Of a stretch of DNA of 64,000 nt, positions 43,397-51,892 are shown piece by piece. Numbering within the stretch: the stretch's first letter is position 1; each line of letters opens with the position of its first letter. Below the pieces are notes generated by a model, which worked only from the letters and a program-made list of their open reading frames with translations, was not told the origin of the DNA and did not search any database. The translations under genes were made by a program, and so were the position numbers. Source of the stretch: Parasediminibacterium sp046546515 (lineage in GTDB: Bacteria; Bacteroidota; Bacteroidia; Chitinophagales; Chitinophagaceae); contig NZ_JBKHKJ010000001.1 in assembly GCF_046546515.1 (NCBI RefSeq), forward strand, positions 248,001 through 312,000. The letters run 5' to 3'.

Positions 43397-44446
43397 ATGC
43401 TTAAACGCAAATTAAAGTCATTTAGGCTTTCCCTTGGAAAATGGCTTATCGATTCCACTGGCAAAACAATAAAACTTGACACAAAAACATCCAAAAAAAT
43501 CCTTTTTGTTCATTATGACGGGAAAATTGGAGATTATATTGTAAGCTCATTTGCCTATAACGAACTAAAAAATCAAGCGGAGTTATTTAAAATAGATATT
43601 GCCGGGGCAAAAGGAAACAAGGAAATAATTGAAGCCGATAGCAATATAAGCAAATTGTATATCCTTCAAAAAAACAGCTATTATCATATTGTAAAAACAG
43701 GCCTGTTACTAAAAAAAGAAAAATACGATGTTTTAATAAATCCAGCACCACAGCTTAGAAACAGGGATTTGCTATTTATAAGGCTAGTAAATTCACGCTT
43801 AAACATTGGGTATAAAAAAGAAAGTTATAAAATATTTGGGCTAAATTATTTATTGCCTGCTAGCCATGCAAGCAATATATATGCACAAATTTTAACACTT
43901 ATAGGCATAGTGCCTACTAATACCCATTATATACTTCCCCAAAACCCTGCGAAAGAAAATGAAGCGTATGGGTTTGTAGAAAACATTTGCGGCAAAAAAA
44001 TAATAGCCATCAATTTATTTGGTGCTTCCAGGAGCAGGAAGTTTACAAAAGAAACTGCACTTTTATTGCTTGATACAATCAAAACCGCATTTCCTGGGTA
44101 TACGTATGTATTGCTTACCTATCCCGCCATAAACAGCATTGTTTCTGAAATAATCAATGAGGCAAACGACCCAGAGTTCTGCTCGTTCCAGCAAACTACT
44201 TCCATTTTTCATACCATTGCCATTATTCGCAAAGCAGCTTTGGTGGTTACGCCCGATACAGCAATTGTGCATATTTCAGATGCACTAGACAAGCCATTGC
44301 TTGCATTTTACTCTGATGAGGAAGACAATTTTGTCCGCTGGCACCCAGTTGGCGAAAAGGCAGTAGTAGTAAGGTATATAAGCAACATCAACAATGTTTC
44401 ATTTAGCAAAGTGGAAAATGCACTAAAAAAAATAGCTGATGCCTAG
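43397..44446 (+). CDS. Glycosyltransferase family 9 (heptosyltransferase-like)
   Basis: 349 residues from ATG 43397 (MLKRKLKSFRLSLGKWL); the upstream in-frame start adds 14 residues of no evident value. N-terminal Rossmann half: KILFVHYDGKIGDYIVSSFAYNEL (the FxxxGDxxxxxP-like start of GT9). C-terminal donor-binding half: KIIAINLFGASRSRKFTKE, AALVVTPDTAIVHISDALDKPLLAFY with the conserved PDTxxxH motif, then WHPVGEKAVVV. GT9 enzymes add heptose or a related sugar to lipopolysaccharide core on the cytoplasmic face of the inner membrane. The stop codon overlaps the convergent aminotransferase stop by 4 bp. Confidence 0.85.
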   Translation: MLKRKLKSFRLSLGKWLIDSTGKTIKLDTKTSKKILFVHYDGKIGDYIVSSFAYNELKNQAELFKIDIAGAKGNKEIIEADSNISKLYILQKNSYYHIVKTGLLLKKEKYDVLINPAPQLRNRDLLFIRLVNSRLNIGYKKESYKIFGLNYLLPASHASNIYAQILTLIGIVPTNTHYILPQNPAKENEAYGFVENICGKKIIAINLFGASRSRKFTKETALLLLDTIKTAFPGYTYVLLTYPAINSIVSEIINEANDPEFCSFQQTTSIFHTIAIIRKAALVVTPDTAIVHISDALDKPLLAFYSDEEDNFVRWHPVGEKAVVVRYISNINNVSFSKVENALKKIADA

Positions 44447-45306
44447 GTGGTAAGAAGTAGCAACCTTTCTTTTATTAGTTTTTTGTGGATGTATGCGGCA
44501 ATTTTGTTTTGATAGTTTTTGCTACCCAATTGTTTTACCCACCTAATGCCCGAAATGCTATTGGTTAAAAACAATTCATCAGCTTCCATCAAATCTGCTA
44601 CGGTCAAGGGCACTTCAGCAGCCTCCACCCCAATAGAAGCAAGGTTTTCTAACAAATATCGCCGCATCACTCCATTGATGCCTCCTTCGTCTAGGCTAGG
44701 TGTTTTTGCTATACCATCCTTTACAATAAATACATTGGCAATGGTGGCATCGGCTACCCTATTGCATGGGTTTAGCAAAATGGCATCATTTAGCTGCTCT
44801 CGTTTTACCCATAATGCCGCCATAGCATAGCCTAAAAAATTATTGCTTTTGATGGCAGAGAAACGATCGCATACTTTTTTTGCATCTTCAAAAACACCTA
44901 TAATTAACCCATTTTCGTTCAGGTTATTGATAGATGGGTTCAATGACCAAGTTTGTATGATATAATTGGGGGTGTGGTTTTGCGGATCGTACAAGCCCCC
45001 GTCGCCACGATAAATGGTTAGCCTTACCCTTGCTAGTGGATGGTGGTTGTTTTTGGTGGCCAGTGCCAAAACCTGCGCTTGCAAGTATGCGGGGGTAAAA
45101 TGGGCAGGCACATCAAATTGCAACAAAGCTAGGGACGAAAACAACCGATCAAAATGGTAATTGCCCAGCAAAAGTTTGCCATTGCTTACTTTCATCGTTT
45201 CAAAACACCCATCGCCATACCTGAACGAACGGTTGCTGGGCGAAATAGCAGCATTGCTTTCCCTAAGTGTTTTCCCATTTTGAATAAGGTATGTGGTGGC
45301 TGGCAT
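44443..45306 (-). CDS. Class IV aminotransferase (aminodeoxychorismate lyase / branched-chain aminotransferase fold)
   Basis: 287 residues. Fold-type IV PLP motifs: NRSFRYGDGCFETMKVSNGKLLL near the N-terminus, the catalytic lysine in RFSAIKSNNFLGYAMA (about 152-167), and EVPLTVADLMEADELFLTNSISGIRWVKQLG near the C-terminus, which is the usual phosphate-binding signature. The size and the short LTNSISGI motif suit 4-amino-4-deoxychorismate lyase (folate pathway) or D-amino-acid/branched-chain transaminase; these cannot be split by eye. Convergent with, and overlapping by 4 bp, the GT9 gene. Confidence 0.85.
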   Translation of the reverse strand: MPATTYLIQNGKTLRESNAAISPSNRSFRYGDGCFETMKVSNGKLLLGNYHFDRLFSSLALLQFDVPAHFTPAYLQAQVLALATKNNHHPLARVRLTIYRGDGGLYDPQNHTPNYIIQTWSLNPSINNLNENGLIIGVFEDAKKVCDRFSAIKSNNFLGYAMAALWVKREQLNDAILLNPCNRVADATIANVFIVKDGIAKTPSLDEGGINGVMRRYLLENLASIGVEAAEVPLTVADLMEADELFLTNSISGIRWVKQLGSKNYQNKIAAYIHKKLIKERLLLLTT

Positions 45307-45349
45307 TTTGCAAAATTAGGGTTAAGGGGAGTGGGATAGGAAAAGAATT

Positions 45350-45914
45350 GGGTGCATTTCAAATCTTAGCTTTTTATTTATCGGAAACACACGTAATTGA
45401 TGGAAATAGCCGAACAAACCCTTTAACCTCGCCCCACCCCTACCTCACCCCAACCCTTTCCAAAGGGAGGGGCAAGAACAAGGGAGAGAGAAGGAAAGAG
45501 GGGAAATTGAAGAACTACTCGCAGATTTGAAATGGGTTATTTTATTCTTTTTCCGTCATTTATTTTTTTTAGAGTCTATCTTTTTGCTTGTAACTCATTG
45601 TTATTCAACTATTTTTTGTTTTTTTAGCCTCGTTTTTCATGATAATTTAAGTGAATTTTATGATGATTTATTGATAATGGAGTAATAGTTTTATTGTAAG
45701 AAAATGATAATTTATTAATAAGAAACTGATAAGATTTTGATGGTGGATTATCATTTTGCAAAGTCATTGACCAGTTTGTCATGAGCTAAAGCTAAGATGG
45801 CCAGTTCCTGTTTTAATGTAAAGTTAGTATGGATATGTATAAAGCCCAACATGAAAATTCTATATGGGGGAAATATGCCCCCATTGGCGTCCAAAATTTC
45901 CCCCATATAGGATA
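45350..45914 (+). mobile_element. Mobile repeat copy D (TGATAA array type), one end missing
   Basis: The left end GGGTGCATTTCAAATCTTAG (45350) equals the terminal repeat of copy C. A nested ~185-bp inverted unit (45350-45535, closing GCAGATTTGAAATGGG) holding the CCTCACCCCAACCC repeat follows. Then come lead-in GTAACTCATTG, an 11-bp array (45640-45748) and the inverted box CTATATGGGGGAAAT / ATTTCCCCCATATAG (about 45861-45914). No right terminal repeat is seen, so this copy is truncated or decayed. It is in opposite orientation to copy C and otherwise shares its order, including the unit order of the array. Confidence 0.8.
45640..45748 (+). repeat. 11-bp direct-repeat array, 10 units (TGATAA type)
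   Basis: TGATAATTTAA, a 10-bp GTGAATTTTA, TGATGATTTAT, TGATAATGGAG, TAATAGTTTTA, TTGTAAGAAAA, TGATAATTTAT, TAATAAGAAAC, TGATAAGATTT, TGATGGTGGAT. The last three units and the 10-bp unit match those of copy C in the same order. Confidence 0.85.
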
Positions 45915-46197
45915 CTTGTTTCACTTCAAACACTAAGATGGTTACTAATGCAACATGTTCTAAGAAGTTTATTATTCAGCCTTTTGTAATGCCATCTAGC
46001 CTTTAAAAAAATAATGCCATTTTTTAATTCAAATCCCCTATAATTTCATAATATGTTTTTTCTCAAAACAAGAGATAATAAATCATGCTGCTGTTCATCG
46101 ATTTTTTTTAATTCGCACTTTTCCTTAAAAATGGCTTAAATTTTGAGGATATAACGGTTTTTTGATTGCTTGTATAACATATTAAACGATTGCAATA
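45915..46197. other. A/T-rich gap upstream of the DUF72 gene
   Basis: Less than 300 bp of A/T-rich sequence with no gene; it presumably contains the DUF72 promoter. Confidence 0.4.
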
Positions 46198-47103
46198 ATG
46201 GAATTTGGAAGGGTGCCAGCATATAGGCTGTATGATATTGATTTTACGTTGCCACCAGATCCTGCTTTTAATAACTTGGTGCTAACAGGCAATAAGGAAG
46301 ATGCCCCTAAGGTATATCTCGGCTGCTCTAAGTGGGGTAGAAACGAATGGGTGGGCAAAATTTATCCGCCTCACACCAGTGAGAAAGAATTTCTGAGCTG
46401 TTATGGGCATCATTACAACAGTATTGAGCTGAATGCAACGCATTACAAAATTTATGGCGAGAAGTATATTCGTAAATGGGCAGAAAAAACAGCAGGAAAG
46501 GGTTTTATATATTGCCCAAAAATGTACCAAGGCGTTACACATGAGGGTAAATTAGCTGGCAAAAGCCGTTTGACAAATGAATTTCTCGATGCAGTTGCCG
46601 AGTTTAAAGAACAGCTTGGCCCTATTTTTATACAAGTAAGCGATTCGTTTGGCCCAAGCCGGAAAACCGAATTGTTCGATTATTTGGCAGCATTGCCTAG
46701 AGGCTTGCAATTTTTTTTAGAAGTGCGCCACCACGGTTGGTTTGACGATGCTGCAACAAGAAATGAGTTGTTTTCTTTTTTAAAACAGCAAAAGATTGGG
46801 GCTGTAATAACTGACACTAGCAGCCGCAGGGATTGTGCGCACATGCAACTTTCCATACCCAAAGCATTTATTCGCTATGTAGGCAATAGCCTGCACCCGA
46901 CTGACTATAAACGGATAGATGAGTGGGTGGCTAGGATAAAACAATGGATAGCGCAAGGCATAGAAGAAATCTATTTTTTCATGCACATGCACGACGAAGC
47001 ATTTTCGCCCGAGCTTACTGTATATATGGTTGACAAACTAAACGCAGCTTGTGGCTTAAAACTAAAAAAACCAGAATTTGTAAACCAAAATTTGCTTTTT
47101 TAG
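46198..47103 (+). CDS. DUF72 family protein (YecE-like TIM barrel)
   Basis: 301 residues. DUF72 hallmarks: VYLGCSKWGRNEWVGKIYPPHTSEKEFLSCYGHHYNSIELNATHYKIYGEKYIRKWAEKT, then FIYCPKMYQGVTHEGKLAG, GPIFIQVSDSFGPSRK, FFLEVRHHGWFDD, and IEEIYFFMHMHDEAFSPELTVYM, where DUF72 proteins end with an N/H-rich FMHMHxE motif. The fold is a TIM barrel; the biochemical role is not established. Cytoplasmic, monocistronic, ATG start 46198. Confidence 0.9.
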   Translation: MEFGRVPAYRLYDIDFTLPPDPAFNNLVLTGNKEDAPKVYLGCSKWGRNEWVGKIYPPHTSEKEFLSCYGHHYNSIELNATHYKIYGEKYIRKWAEKTAGKGFIYCPKMYQGVTHEGKLAGKSRLTNEFLDAVAEFKEQLGPIFIQVSDSFGPSRKTELFDYLAALPRGLQFFLEVRHHGWFDDAATRNELFSFLKQQKIGAVITDTSSRRDCAHMQLSIPKAFIRYVGNSLHPTDYKRIDEWVARIKQWIAQGIEEIYFFMHMHDEAFSPELTVYMVDKLNAACGLKLKKPEFVNQNLLF

Positions 47104-47598
47104 GTTTTAGGCAAACCCCTTTTGCAAAATGGCAGAAGAATAGCACTAGGTATTATTGCAATGGATAGTTGTATTTGCTAAAAAAGTTTTATGCAGACGT
47201 TTTATATGTCAATTTGTGCATGTCAAAATAGCACCAAGGGTACTTTTCTAAAATATTATTTAATTAACCTTAAAAAAAAAAAAGCCAATTTGCCGTATAA
47301 AATTAATTTATCATTAAAGATAATGACAAGATGTCTTTTATTATAGATAATATATATATTATGCCAAGTTGAGAATTCTTTAACAAAGTACGGTACAAAA
47401 AAAATTAACAAAATAAAAACTGCCGTTATGATAAAAAAGGAAATGCCTCGCCTCATTAGCATTTAAACGGCAGGCAATGGCACTTAAATAGAATGTATTA
47501 AATATTTTGTTATTTGAAACAATCCAAAAATCCTTTTTTAGGGTTGGCTTAGAAATTGATTTATTGAAACCATCTATAAACAATAAAAAAAATTAGAA
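47104..47598 (+). other. Long upstream region of the small-peptide pair, with a nested stem-loop at 47420-47473
   Basis: CTGCCGTT (47420-47427) pairs with AACGGCAG (47466-47473), and inside it AAATGC (47441-47446) pairs with GCATTT (47459-47464). The elongated hairpin sits 125 bp before the first small-peptide gene and could be a leader structure or the terminator of an antisense transcript. The rest is A/T-rich and non-coding. Confidence 0.4.
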
Positions 47599-47808
47599 AT
47601 GAAATCTTTAGTAAAAACAGCTGGTTTTAAAACTTTATCAACTTTAGCTGTAATCGTGGCATCTCAAGTAGGCGTATTCGCTGCAAACACTAGCACAAAC
47701 GCATCAAACGATTCTTTAAGTACAGGAAGCGCATTGGGTCTTACCGCTCTTTTGGTTGCAGCCATATTAATACCTGCCTCTAAAAGCACAAAAAGCGCTA
47801 GGGCTTAG
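47599..47808 (+). CDS. Small membrane/secreted peptide, copy 1
   Basis: 69 residues, family unknown to me. The N-terminus (KTAGFKTLSTLAVIVASQVG, ending VFAAN) is a plausible signal peptide cleaved after VFA or an inner-membrane anchor. A polar Ser/Thr/Asn linker (~28-41) follows, then LSTGSALGLTALLVAAILIP (~40-59), a strong transmembrane helix, and a basic tail KSTKSARA. It resembles the downstream 66-residue gene over its whole length, and the sequences just before both ATGs are alike (AAACAATAAAAAA). The predicted topology is a single-pass membrane peptide with a short cytoplasmic basic end. A structural envelope peptide or a toxin-like peptide are both possible. Confidence 0.75.
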   Translation: MKSLVKTAGFKTLSTLAVIVASQVGVFAANTSTNASNDSLSTGSALGLTALLVAAILIPASKSTKSARA

Positions 47809-47877
47809 TAAAAAGCCACATGGCAAATAATAAATTCTATCATCAATAATATCATTTAACAATATAAACAATAAAAA

Positions 47878-48078
47878 ATGAAATCTTTAGGTTTTAAATC
47901 ATTAGCAACATTGGCTTTAGTAGTAGCATCCCAAGCAGGAGCATTTGCAGCAAGTACTGGCACTGGCACAGAAAATGGATCTTTAAGCACAGGAAGCGCA
48001 TTGGGGCTTACAGCTCTTTTGGTTGCAGCCATACTTATTCCTGCTTCAAAAGCAGCTAGGAGCGTAAGCATAAAATAA
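47878..48078 (+). CDS. Small membrane/secreted peptide, copy 2
   Basis: 66 residues, tandem paralogue of the preceding gene, 69 bp downstream. Signal-like start (MKSLGFKSLATLALVVASQA, ending GAFA), polar linker STGTGTENG, then the segment LSTGSALGLTALLVAAILIP-ASK, identical with copy 1 over 23 residues, and tail AARSVSIK. The near-invariant C-terminal helix against a drifting N-terminus indicates that the helix is the functional part. A Rho-independent terminator follows at 48131, so the two genes probably form a short operon. Confidence 0.75.
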   Translation: MKSLGFKSLATLALVVASQAGAFAASTGTGTENGSLSTGSALGLTALLVAAILIPASKAARSVSIK

Positions 48079-48130
48079 TTGCTCGCAGCAATATGCCGCT
48101 TTTAGGCTAACAATTAAAAATTGTATCAAA

Positions 48131-48157
48131 GAGACCATGGGCATGGCCTCTTTTTTT
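48131..48157 (+). terminator. Intrinsic terminator of the small-peptide operon
   Basis: GAGACCATG-GG-CATGGCCTC hairpin (one mismatch) followed by seven T residues, 52 bp after the second small gene. Confidence 0.85.
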
Positions 48158-48257
48158 ATGCCCATTCTTTTCGCCACAACTTATTACCTGCTTTGGCTTT
48201 GGCTTTCTTTTTCTTACCCTTTGCACCGCAATGGCAAAGCCAAAACATCACCGGGTA

Positions 48258-48668
48258 TCATTCTATATTGCTGCCTATCTGGTTTATCTCCTCGTACAGC
48301 TCGGGTTGTTTTGGGTCTTCCCCATATTTATTGGGGCCAGGCGTGCCTTCTGTAAAAAGCAGCACCAACAGCCAAATTGGGCCTATTAGAGGGATAAGCC
48401 AAATAAACGCATTCCCGCCGCTTTTGTTTACGTCGTGAAGCCGCCTGCACAATACTGCAAGCCAAGGGATGAATGAACCCAATATGCAAATTAAATTAGC
48501 AACCCCATAAGGATACTCTTTTTTAAAAACTGAACTTATGGTAACGTCTATAAATGAGGATGCAATAAGGGCTAGTACAGTAAACAAAATAAAATACCAA
48601 TACTCGCTTCTTCGTGCCCGGCCATGGAACACGGCATATTTTTTTAAAGCTATTAAATACCATTTCAT
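48258..48668 (-). CDS. DUF805 family inner-membrane protein
   Basis: 136 residues with four predicted membrane helices. The DUF805 signature is clear: MKWYLIALKKYAVFHGRARRSEYWYFILF at the start, then AVLCRRLHDVNKSGGNAFIWLIPLIGPIWLLVLLFTEGTPGPNKYGEDP. DUF805 proteins are small integral membrane proteins (YhaH-like) of unknown function. It is convergent with the small-peptide operon; there is no partner gene on its strand nearby. Confidence 0.92.
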   Translation of the reverse strand: MKWYLIALKKYAVFHGRARRSEYWYFILFTVLALIASSFIDVTISSVFKKEYPYGVANLICILGSFIPWLAVLCRRLHDVNKSGGNAFIWLIPLIGPIWLLVLLFTEGTPGPNKYGEDPKQPELYEEINQIGSNIE

Positions 48669-48779
48669 GGGCGGTTGCTTTGATGTTGTTTAAAAAGCCA
48701 ATGTTTTTCGATAGCCGTACAAAGAAAAATACAATTACCTCAAGATTCATACCCCCACTCCTCTACAACCAAATCTCAA

Positions 48780-48840
48780 GACAAAGAGGCCTGTAAAGCC
48801 CCGACAGGGTGTAAGGTACTATCGATGGGTATAGCCCATA
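48780..48840. repeat. AGGCCTG.AAAGCCCC / GATGGGTATAGCCCAT repeat, second copy
   Basis: AGGCCTGTAAAGCCCC followed by TATCGATGGGTATAGCCCAT, matching 42239-42297. Non-coding. Confidence 0.55.
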
Positions 48841-48956
48841 GAATAAAGCAAATTTGCTGCTAATACACAAATGGCATTAATAACTTAGATCGAAAGTTTT
48901 TTGTGAGATAAACATTAGTCGTTTATCTGGAAACTTTCTGTATGCCTCATAATTCA

Positions 48957-50246
48957 CTACGAAAATTCGAATCCAATATCCCTCCTATAATACATCCCTT
49001 CAAAGTTGATTGTTCCTAACACATCAAGTGATTGCTGTACTGCTTTGCCAATGCTTTCGCCTTTTGAAGTAACAGCCAAAACCCTTCCACCATTGGTTAC
49101 AATAGCTTTGCCTTCTTGTCTTGTACCAGCGTGAAAAAGCAAGCTACCAGGCACTTGCAATGGCTTATCTGCCCCGGTGATTGGTATATTCTTTTTATAA
49201 TTGCCTGGATAGCCACCGCTTACGGCCATTACAGTAGCAAAATAGCCATCGGCAAAATTGATGTTAGTATCCTCCAGCGTGCCATTGTCCATTGCTGCAA
49301 ACAGGCTTAGCAAATCTGTATCTAACCTAGGCAGCACTACTTCTGTTTCTGGGTCGCCCATGCGGCAGTTATATTCTATCACTTTGGCATTGCCGCCTTC
49401 GTTCATTAACCCAAAAAAGATAAAACCGTTGTACACCAATCCTTCTGCTAACAAGCCTTTTACTGTAGGTGCAATAATTTTTTCCTCTACCTGCTGCATA
49501 AAAGCTTCGGTAATAAAAGGTACTGGGGTTACACAGCCCATGCCACCTGTATTGAGGCCTGTGTCGCCCTCTCCAATGCGTTTGTAGTCTTTGGCGTGGC
49601 CAATTATTTTATAGTCAACCCCATTGGTCAGCACAAATACACTTACTTCTATGCCCGTAAGAAATTCTTCTATCACCACCTTAGTACTTGCTTCGCCAAA
49701 CTGGCGGTTGATAAGCATTTGTTCAAACACTTGCAAAGCATCTTCATGCGTTTCGCTAATCACCACTCCCTTCCCTGCTGCCAGCCCATCTGCCTTTAAT
49801 ACAATGGGCAGCGTATGCTGTTGTATATATTGCTTGCCTGCTTCAAAACTATCTTTTGTAAACTCGGCATAAGCAGCAGTAGGTATGTCATGCCGCTGCA
49901 TGAATTTTTTGGAGAATGCCTTGCTGCCTTCCAATTGTGCCGCTGCTTTTGATGGCCCCACTACAAAGCCCCGCCAGCCATCGATGGTTTTGGCTTTTTC
50001 CATAAAATCGTAAATGCCGTTTACCAATGGTTCCTCCGGCCCCACTACCAGCACATCTATTTTGTTTAGCAGGCAAAAAGACTTGATGCCCTCAAAATCG
50101 TGCGTACCCATATCTACTATAATAGCAACTTGTGCTATACCAGGATTGCCTGGGGCAACAAACAGTTTATTGCAATGGTGGCTTTGGGCTATTTTCCATG
50201 CCAAGGCATGTTCACGGCCGCCGCCGCCTAGTATCAGTACATTCAT
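48957..50246 (-). CDS. purD: Phosphoribosylamine-glycine ligase (GAR synthetase)
   Basis: 429 residues, standard length. N-terminal domain MNVLILGGGGREHALAWKI. ATP-grasp domain: PSKAAAQLEGSKAFSKKFM, PIVLKADGLAAGKGVVI, VVIEEFLTGIEVSVFVL, then GGMGCVTPVP and YNCRMGDPETEVVLPRL with the metal-binding Glu and Asn. The C-terminal domain closes the fold. It catalyses the second step of de novo purine synthesis, joining glycine to phosphoribosylamine in the cytoplasm. Monocistronic here; Bacteroidota often scatter pur genes. Confidence 0.97.
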   Translation of the reverse strand: MNVLILGGGGREHALAWKIAQSHHCNKLFVAPGNPGIAQVAIIVDMGTHDFEGIKSFCLLNKIDVLVVGPEEPLVNGIYDFMEKAKTIDGWRGFVVGPSKAAAQLEGSKAFSKKFMQRHDIPTAAYAEFTKDSFEAGKQYIQQHTLPIVLKADGLAAGKGVVISETHEDALQVFEQMLINRQFGEASTKVVIEEFLTGIEVSVFVLTNGVDYKIIGHAKDYKRIGEGDTGLNTGGMGCVTPVPFITEAFMQQVEEKIIAPTVKGLLAEGLVYNGFIFFGLMNEGGNAKVIEYNCRMGDPETEVVLPRLDTDLLSLFAAMDNGTLEDTNINFADGYFATVMAVSGGYPGNYKKNIPITGADKPLQVPGSLLFHAGTRQEGKAIVTNGGRVLAVTSKGESIGKAVQQSLDVLGTINFEGMYYRRDIGFEFS

Positions 50247-50312
50247 GGATGTTTTTTTCTTGGTGCGAATGTAAGTAGTTGGTATAAAATAATGGGCACT
50301 TCTATTATCCTG

Positions 50313-50814
50313 TGCTAATTCTTTTTTTAGGTGCTGCTAGTTGTAAAACTATTATTGTTTCAAACCCCGCTAGGGGTTGAACAATAGTAGCTACGGGTGC
50401 AACCCGTGGTGAACAATAGCAATTCTTGCTTAAACTTGAAAGGGGCTTAACCGTTTGCAGCATCATTCTTTAACCCGGATTTTGCAGTTGAAATCTATTG
50501 CAAGCCCCAACTACTTCAAACACAAGCATTTGCTTGAGTTTTTGGCCTTGACATAGTACACTATGTTTTCGACCAAAAATTCGGCTCAAATACTTGTCTT
50601 TATTGCTTTTAAGCCTTTCATAACGAAGTCAACTGCAAGATCCGGGTTTAAGCAATGAATGGTGCCGCCCCTATTGTTGGTATAGGCAAGTTCAACCCAA
50701 TCGGGGTTGGTTGCGGTCTTGTATGCCTACCACGGGTTGCACCCATGGCTACTGTTGTTTAACCCTTTCAGGGTTTTAATAAAACCATCAGCACCTAAAA
50801 AAAAGAATAAGCCT
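50313..50814. mobile_element. Palindromic repeat element with GCTAATTC-type ends and a nested 177-bp element
   Basis: The ends GCTAATTC, T-run, AGGTGCTG (50314-50336) and their complement CAGCACCT, A-run, GAATAAGC (50788-50812) resemble the terminal repeats of mobile repeats A and B. The interior is different: GGGTTGAACAATAGTAGC and ACGGGTGCAACCCGTGG (left) mirror CCACGGGTTGCACCC and GCTACTGTTGTTTAACCC (right). This makes the whole a long palindrome interrupted by the nested element at 50472. It carries no 11-bp array. No perfect 8-bp target duplication is seen. Confidence 0.7.
50472..50648. mobile_element. 177-bp palindromic element, copy 3 (nested)
   Basis: AACCCGGATTTTGCAGTTGA to TGCAAGATCCGGGTT, flanked by TTTAA direct repeats, inserted inside the palindromic element 50313-50814. 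It is the third copy, with only scattered differences from those at 14575 and 42334. Confidence 0.88.
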
Positions 50815-50863
50815 GTGTTTGGTGAAAGTTATTTTAACAACATCACTAACCTAAATTTGCCCA

Positions 50864-51853
50864 ATGGAATTATCAGCTTTGCGCATTGTTTTTTTAGGCA
50901 CGCCCGATTTTGCAGTGGCATCTTTAGATGCTTTGGTACAGGCAGGCTGCAATATAGTAGGCGTGATAACTGCCCCCGACAAGCCCGCAGGGCGGGGCAT
51001 GAAGCTAACCGAAAGCCCCGTTAAAAAATATGCTGTTAGCAAAGCCTTGTACATCATGCAGCCAGAAAAGCTAAAGAACCCTGTTTTTCTGGAGGAACTA
51101 AAAAGCCTTAAAGCAGATGTGCAGGTGGTTGTAGCCTTCCGTATGCTGCCAGTAGCCGTATGGGATATGCCGCCAATGGGTACTATAAACGTGCATGGTT
51201 CCTTGCTGCCACAATACAGGGGGGCAGCCCCCATTAACTGGGCGATTATCAATGGCGAAAAAGAAACAGGGGTTACCACATTCAAGCTGCAACACGCCAT
51301 AGACACAGGCGATATACTGCTTCAAACAACCATACCAATAGGTGAAAACGAAACCGCAGGGCAACTGCACGACCGCATGATGCTGGTGGGGGCAGAAACA
51401 CTGGCAAGCACGATGAAGGGCTTATTGGATGGTACTGCTGTGCCAGTAGGGCAGCAAAAGGTGAACGGTGAAGAGTCAACAGCTAACGTTCAACAGTTAA
51501 CGGTTAACGGTTCTCATTCAGCAGTCAACGGAGAACTAAAACACGCCCCTAAAATATTTACGGAGACATGCCAAGTAAATTGGGCTGCTTCAACAGAAAC
51601 CATCCATAATTTAATAAGGGGATTGAGCCCCTACCCTACTGCTTTTACTTTTATCAATGAAAAAAAGTTGAAGATATTTGCTGCCGCAAAAGAACTAGTA
51701 CTTCACAACCATGAAAATGGAGAAGTATTTACCGACCATAAAACTTACCTGAAATATAGCTGTGCAGATGGGTATATACACATCACCGACTTGCAGCTTG
51801 AGGGGAAGAAAAGGATGCTGGTGGAAGAATTTTTGAGGGGGTTTAGGCTTTGA
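50864..51853 (+). CDS. fmt: Methionyl-tRNA formyltransferase with an in-frame repeat insertion
   Basis: 329 residues. The catalytic domain has the family motifs MELSALRIVFLGTPDFAVAS, VVGVITAPDKPAGRG-like (NIVGVITAPDKPAGRGMKL), and INVHGSLLPQYRGAAPINWAIINGEKETGVTTF, with catalytic Asn, His and Asp (HAIDTGDILLQ). The C-terminal tRNA-binding domain runs from APKIFTETCQVNWAAS to the end. Between the domains, about residues 200-226 (KVNGEESTANVQQLTVNGSH, then SAVNGELK) look like translated intergenic repeat (GTTAACGGTTAACGG words, about 51461-51538). This is extra relative to the family. It formylates initiator Met-tRNA in the cytoplasm. Confidence 0.95.
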   Translation: MELSALRIVFLGTPDFAVASLDALVQAGCNIVGVITAPDKPAGRGMKLTESPVKKYAVSKALYIMQPEKLKNPVFLEELKSLKADVQVVVAFRMLPVAVWDMPPMGTINVHGSLLPQYRGAAPINWAIINGEKETGVTTFKLQHAIDTGDILLQTTIPIGENETAGQLHDRMMLVGAETLASTMKGLLDGTAVPVGQQKVNGEESTANVQQLTVNGSHSAVNGELKHAPKIFTETCQVNWAASTETIHNLIRGLSPYPTAFTFINEKKLKIFAAAKELVLHNHENGEVFTDHKTYLKYSCADGYIHITDLQLEGKKRMLVEEFLRGFRL

Positions 51854-51892
51854 TAATGTACTTAATTATAAATAACTAAAGAAAAAAATACA

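Noticed and set aside
45427..45475. CCTCACCCCAACCC...GGAGAGGGGC G/C-rich repeats (also near 1768, 13624, 26160, 26396)
   Set aside because: Common short intergenic repeat in many bacterial genomes; recorded within other entries, not novel by itself.
46198..47103. DUF72 gene as part of the neighbouring repeat element
   Set aside because: Standard housekeeping-like gene with its own start; separated from mobile repeat D by ~280 bp.
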